From: Rhizobiaceae bacterium
GTDB lineage: Bacteria > Pseudomonadota > Alphaproteobacteria > Rhizobiales > Rhizobiaceae
DNA: 53,309 nt
Direction: 5' to 3'
NCBI GenBank assembly: GCA_028281105.1
Contig: JANQKQ010000005.1
Span: 1-53,309, forward strand
Shown: one piece after another, positions 53,213-53,309 of the stretch
Layout of the letters: every line of letters begins with the position of its first letter
Position numbering within the stretch: the first letter of the stretch is position 1
Notes under the pieces: generated by a model
Databases searched by the model: none
Told to the model about the DNA's origin: nothing
The model's input: only the letters and a program-made list of their open reading frames with translations
Position numbers and translations under genes: made by a program

Positions 53213-53309
53213 TAGAGCGTTTCACATTTTGATTGAAGCGTATCCTGCGTTGGAGACGTAGTTTGCGCACTGGCTTGGTTTGATGGTCTCGATGAGGTTT
53301 CCGAGGAAC
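53213..53309 (-). mobile_element. End of an IS630-family insertion sequence
   Basis: The transposase end is followed by ~10 bp and then CTAG at 53212-53215. IS630 elements insert at TA, so the boundary is probably the TA at 53213-53214, with GAGCGTTTCACATTTTGATT as the terminal repeat. The other end lies outside the window and the inverted repeat could not be checked. Confidence 0.55.
53222..53309 (-). CDS. IS630-type transposase, C-terminal fragment (cut by window edge)
   Basis: On the minus strand a reading frame enters from the right edge and stops at TGA (53222-53224). Its 28 visible residues include LIETIKPSQCANYVSNAGYA. The ending (C/E)-ANYxxNAGY is the characteristic C-terminus of IS630-family transposases. 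The catalytic DDE part lies outside the window, so completeness cannot be judged. Confidence 0.7.
   Translation of the reverse strand, partial: FLGNLIETIKPSQCANYVSNAGYASIKM

Overview
This is a GC-rich alphaproteobacterial chromosome segment, most likely from Hyphomicrobiales (Rhizobiales). The evidence is the cysG-DUF2849-cysI-cysH-DUF934-fpr operon order, a PhaR/pyruvate carboxylase pair, a TRAP transporter, a BKACE enzyme, and RIME/REP-like palindromes typical of rhizobial intergenic DNA. There is one tRNA and one IS630-type transposase end at the right edge. I found no rRNA, no CRISPR array and no phage cluster apart from one orphan tail-fibre-like gene. All assignments come from reading motifs; no database search was run.

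Layout. (1) 340-6743, minus strand: a tight acyl-CoA degradation operon (SDR > biotin-dependent carboxyltransferase beta > acyl-CoA dehydrogenase > BKACE > long-chain acyl-CoA ligase) that resembles the acyclic-terpene (Atu) and leucine-type pathways but has no biotin-carboxylase alpha subunit here. (2) 6844-7466: an XRE regulator flanked by a perfect 26-bp inverted repeat and an inverted REP pair. (3) 7489-15865: a ClpP paralogue and glutathione-dependent formaldehyde dehydrogenase downstream of xdhAB, then divergent guanine deaminase and a convergent amidase, giving guanine > xanthine > urate catabolism. (4) 15955-18525: a DASS/SLC13 transporter with a tandem universal stress protein. (5) 18697-20753: a class D beta-lactamase gene overlapping a cytochrome P450 gene. 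(6) 20925-26326: the complete sulfite-reduction and siroheme operon. (7) 26370-27343: a divergent membrane-protein/MarR pair with a palindrome over the promoter.

(8) 27360-37446: two divergent aldehyde dehydrogenase units (ALDH-SDR; ALDH-TRAP DctPQM), followed by a TauE/SafE exporter, an aromatic-hydroxylase-type flavoprotein and a nitroreductase. This looks like uptake and oxidation of an unidentified small organic acid or aldehyde. (9) 37510-38820: a DUF2793 plus poly-glycine tail-fibre-like gene. (10) 38989-44168: a housekeeping and repair block (periplasmic MsrA, SDR, GluQRS, AlkA-like glycosylase, HNH nuclease, DsbB, YqaA/DedA). (11) 44299-44744: tRNA-Leu(CAA) and a hairpin-rich spacer. 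(12) 44745-53166: MscS-type channel overlapping an acyl-CoA synthetase, PhaR, and a full-length pyruvate carboxylase, then REP and IS630 DNA.

Start codons were moved from the longest open frame where a ribosome-binding site or a family N-terminus argued for it; these cases are stated. Nothing here is a clear-cut new defence or mobile system. The best candidates for undescribed biology are the BKACE-containing carboxylase operon, the beta-lactamase/P450 pair, the transporter-USP pair and the poly-glycine protein.
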